Source: an uncultured Oscillospiraceae bacterium (lineage in GTDB: Bacteria > Bacillota > Clostridia > Oscillospirales > Oscillospiraceae). From it: a DNA stretch of 59,417 bases. The position numbers were made by a program, and so were the translations under genes. Positions 59,296-59,417 of the stretch are shown piece by piece. The notes beneath the pieces are model-generated. The model saw only the letters and a program-made list of their open reading frames with translations, ran no database searches and was not told where the DNA came from. How positions within the stretch are numbered: the first letter of the stretch is position 1; the number at the start of each line of letters is the position of its first letter. Location: positions 1-59,417 of the forward strand of contig CAPGBJ010000064.1 in assembly GCA_948616425.1 (NCBI GenBank), in the 5' to 3' direction.

Positions 59296-59337
59296 ATGGA
59301 CCGGGCCCCTGGCAGGAGTGCCAGGGGCCCGGTCCAT
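59296..59337. terminator. 19 bp perfect hairpin after the small YtxH-like gene
   Basis: 59296-59314 pairs fully with 59319-59337 around GGAG (ATGGACCGGGCCCC.../...GGGGCCCGGTCCAT). No T run follows, so it may act as a weak terminator or RNA-stabilising end. The last 80 bases of the window hold nothing I can support beyond a possible leftward frame end. Confidence 0.6.
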
Positions 59338-59417
59338 GTCCCGCTTCTGTACCTCCCTTTGGACGCACAGCAGATTTCTCAACCTCTTGGGCATAGTTCC
59401 ATTTTTCAAACAGCGCC

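Noticed and set aside
59017..59409. 130-residue leftward frame over the small YtxH-like gene
   Set aside because: Composition and lack of ribosome site suggest a shadow; a separate leftward frame entering from the right edge cannot be judged from 80 bases.
1..59417. CRISPR arrays, tRNA/rRNA genes, insertion sequences, prophage genes
   Set aside because: No regularly spaced direct repeats, cloverleaf-like sequences, transposase or phage structural proteins were seen in reading the window; short or divergent cases could be missed without a search.

Overview
The window looks like chromosome from a GC-rich gut Clostridium of the Oscillospirales (Flavonifractor/Lawsonibacter/Pseudoflavonifractor-like). 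The evidence is the Gram-positive rimP-nusA-rnpM-ylxQ-infB-rbfA-nrnA-truB order, strong Shine-Dalgarno sites, sigma-A promoters with 16-17 bp spacers, QueT and YtrA-type GntR genes, and an abundance of anaerobic flavin/iron-sulfur reductases. The genus is an inference. No tRNA, rRNA, CRISPR array, insertion sequence or prophage was seen.

Positions 1-26.6 kb are an accessory catabolic region. From the left: a short-chain dehydrogenase and a family I CoA-transferase with a divergent LysR regulator; a leftward unit of an enoate-reductase-like (old yellow enzyme) protein, an NhaC-like antiporter and an FMN-binding/ferredoxin protein, whose promoter carries a PadR-type operator and faces padR; a PAS/sigma-54 activator; and, behind a sigma-54 promoter, a histidine-ammonia-lyase homologue plus a sodium:solute symporter. 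A DUF3604 metallohydrolase-like protein with a YfcC carrier follows, then a regulator with a GGDEF-like domain, a second short-chain dehydrogenase, and a leftward symporter/amidohydrolase-like/second enoate-reductase operon with its own divergent LysR.

The most interesting gene is the ammonia-lyase homologue at 11041-12603. It keeps the fold and most active-site residues of the family, but the Ala-Ser-Gly triad that makes the MIO electrophile is replaced by Tyr-Leu-Gly. Ammonia cannot easily be eliminated without MIO, whereas trimethylamine can, as in ergothionase. I therefore infer a trimethylamine-lyase acting on ergothioneine or another aromatic betaine, followed by reduction of the resulting aryl-acrylate by one of the two enoate reductases, with import by the symporters. 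The substrate is not proven by sequence.

Positions 26.9-40.4 kb hold mixed housekeeping genes: a Na/Pi cotransporter with PhoU domain, sfsA, an HD hydrolase, queT with a structured leader, a two-component system, a GntR-controlled ABC exporter, two small proteins, a NUDIX hydrolase, argS and its DUF1934 partner. Positions 40.5-52.7 kb hold the leftward translation/transcription operon, with an XRE regulator and a DUF1266 gene inserted between infB and rbfA, and a zinc uptake operon (znuACB) behind truB. Positions 52.9-59.4 kb hold a lipoprotein, a leftward pyrC-pyrF-(frameshifted zinc-ribbon gene)-phosphatase/GNAT-YgiQ unit, and a small glycine-rich protein. Three copies of an 86-87 bp palindromic repeat with TCCCAATT/AATTGGGA ends lie between genes.
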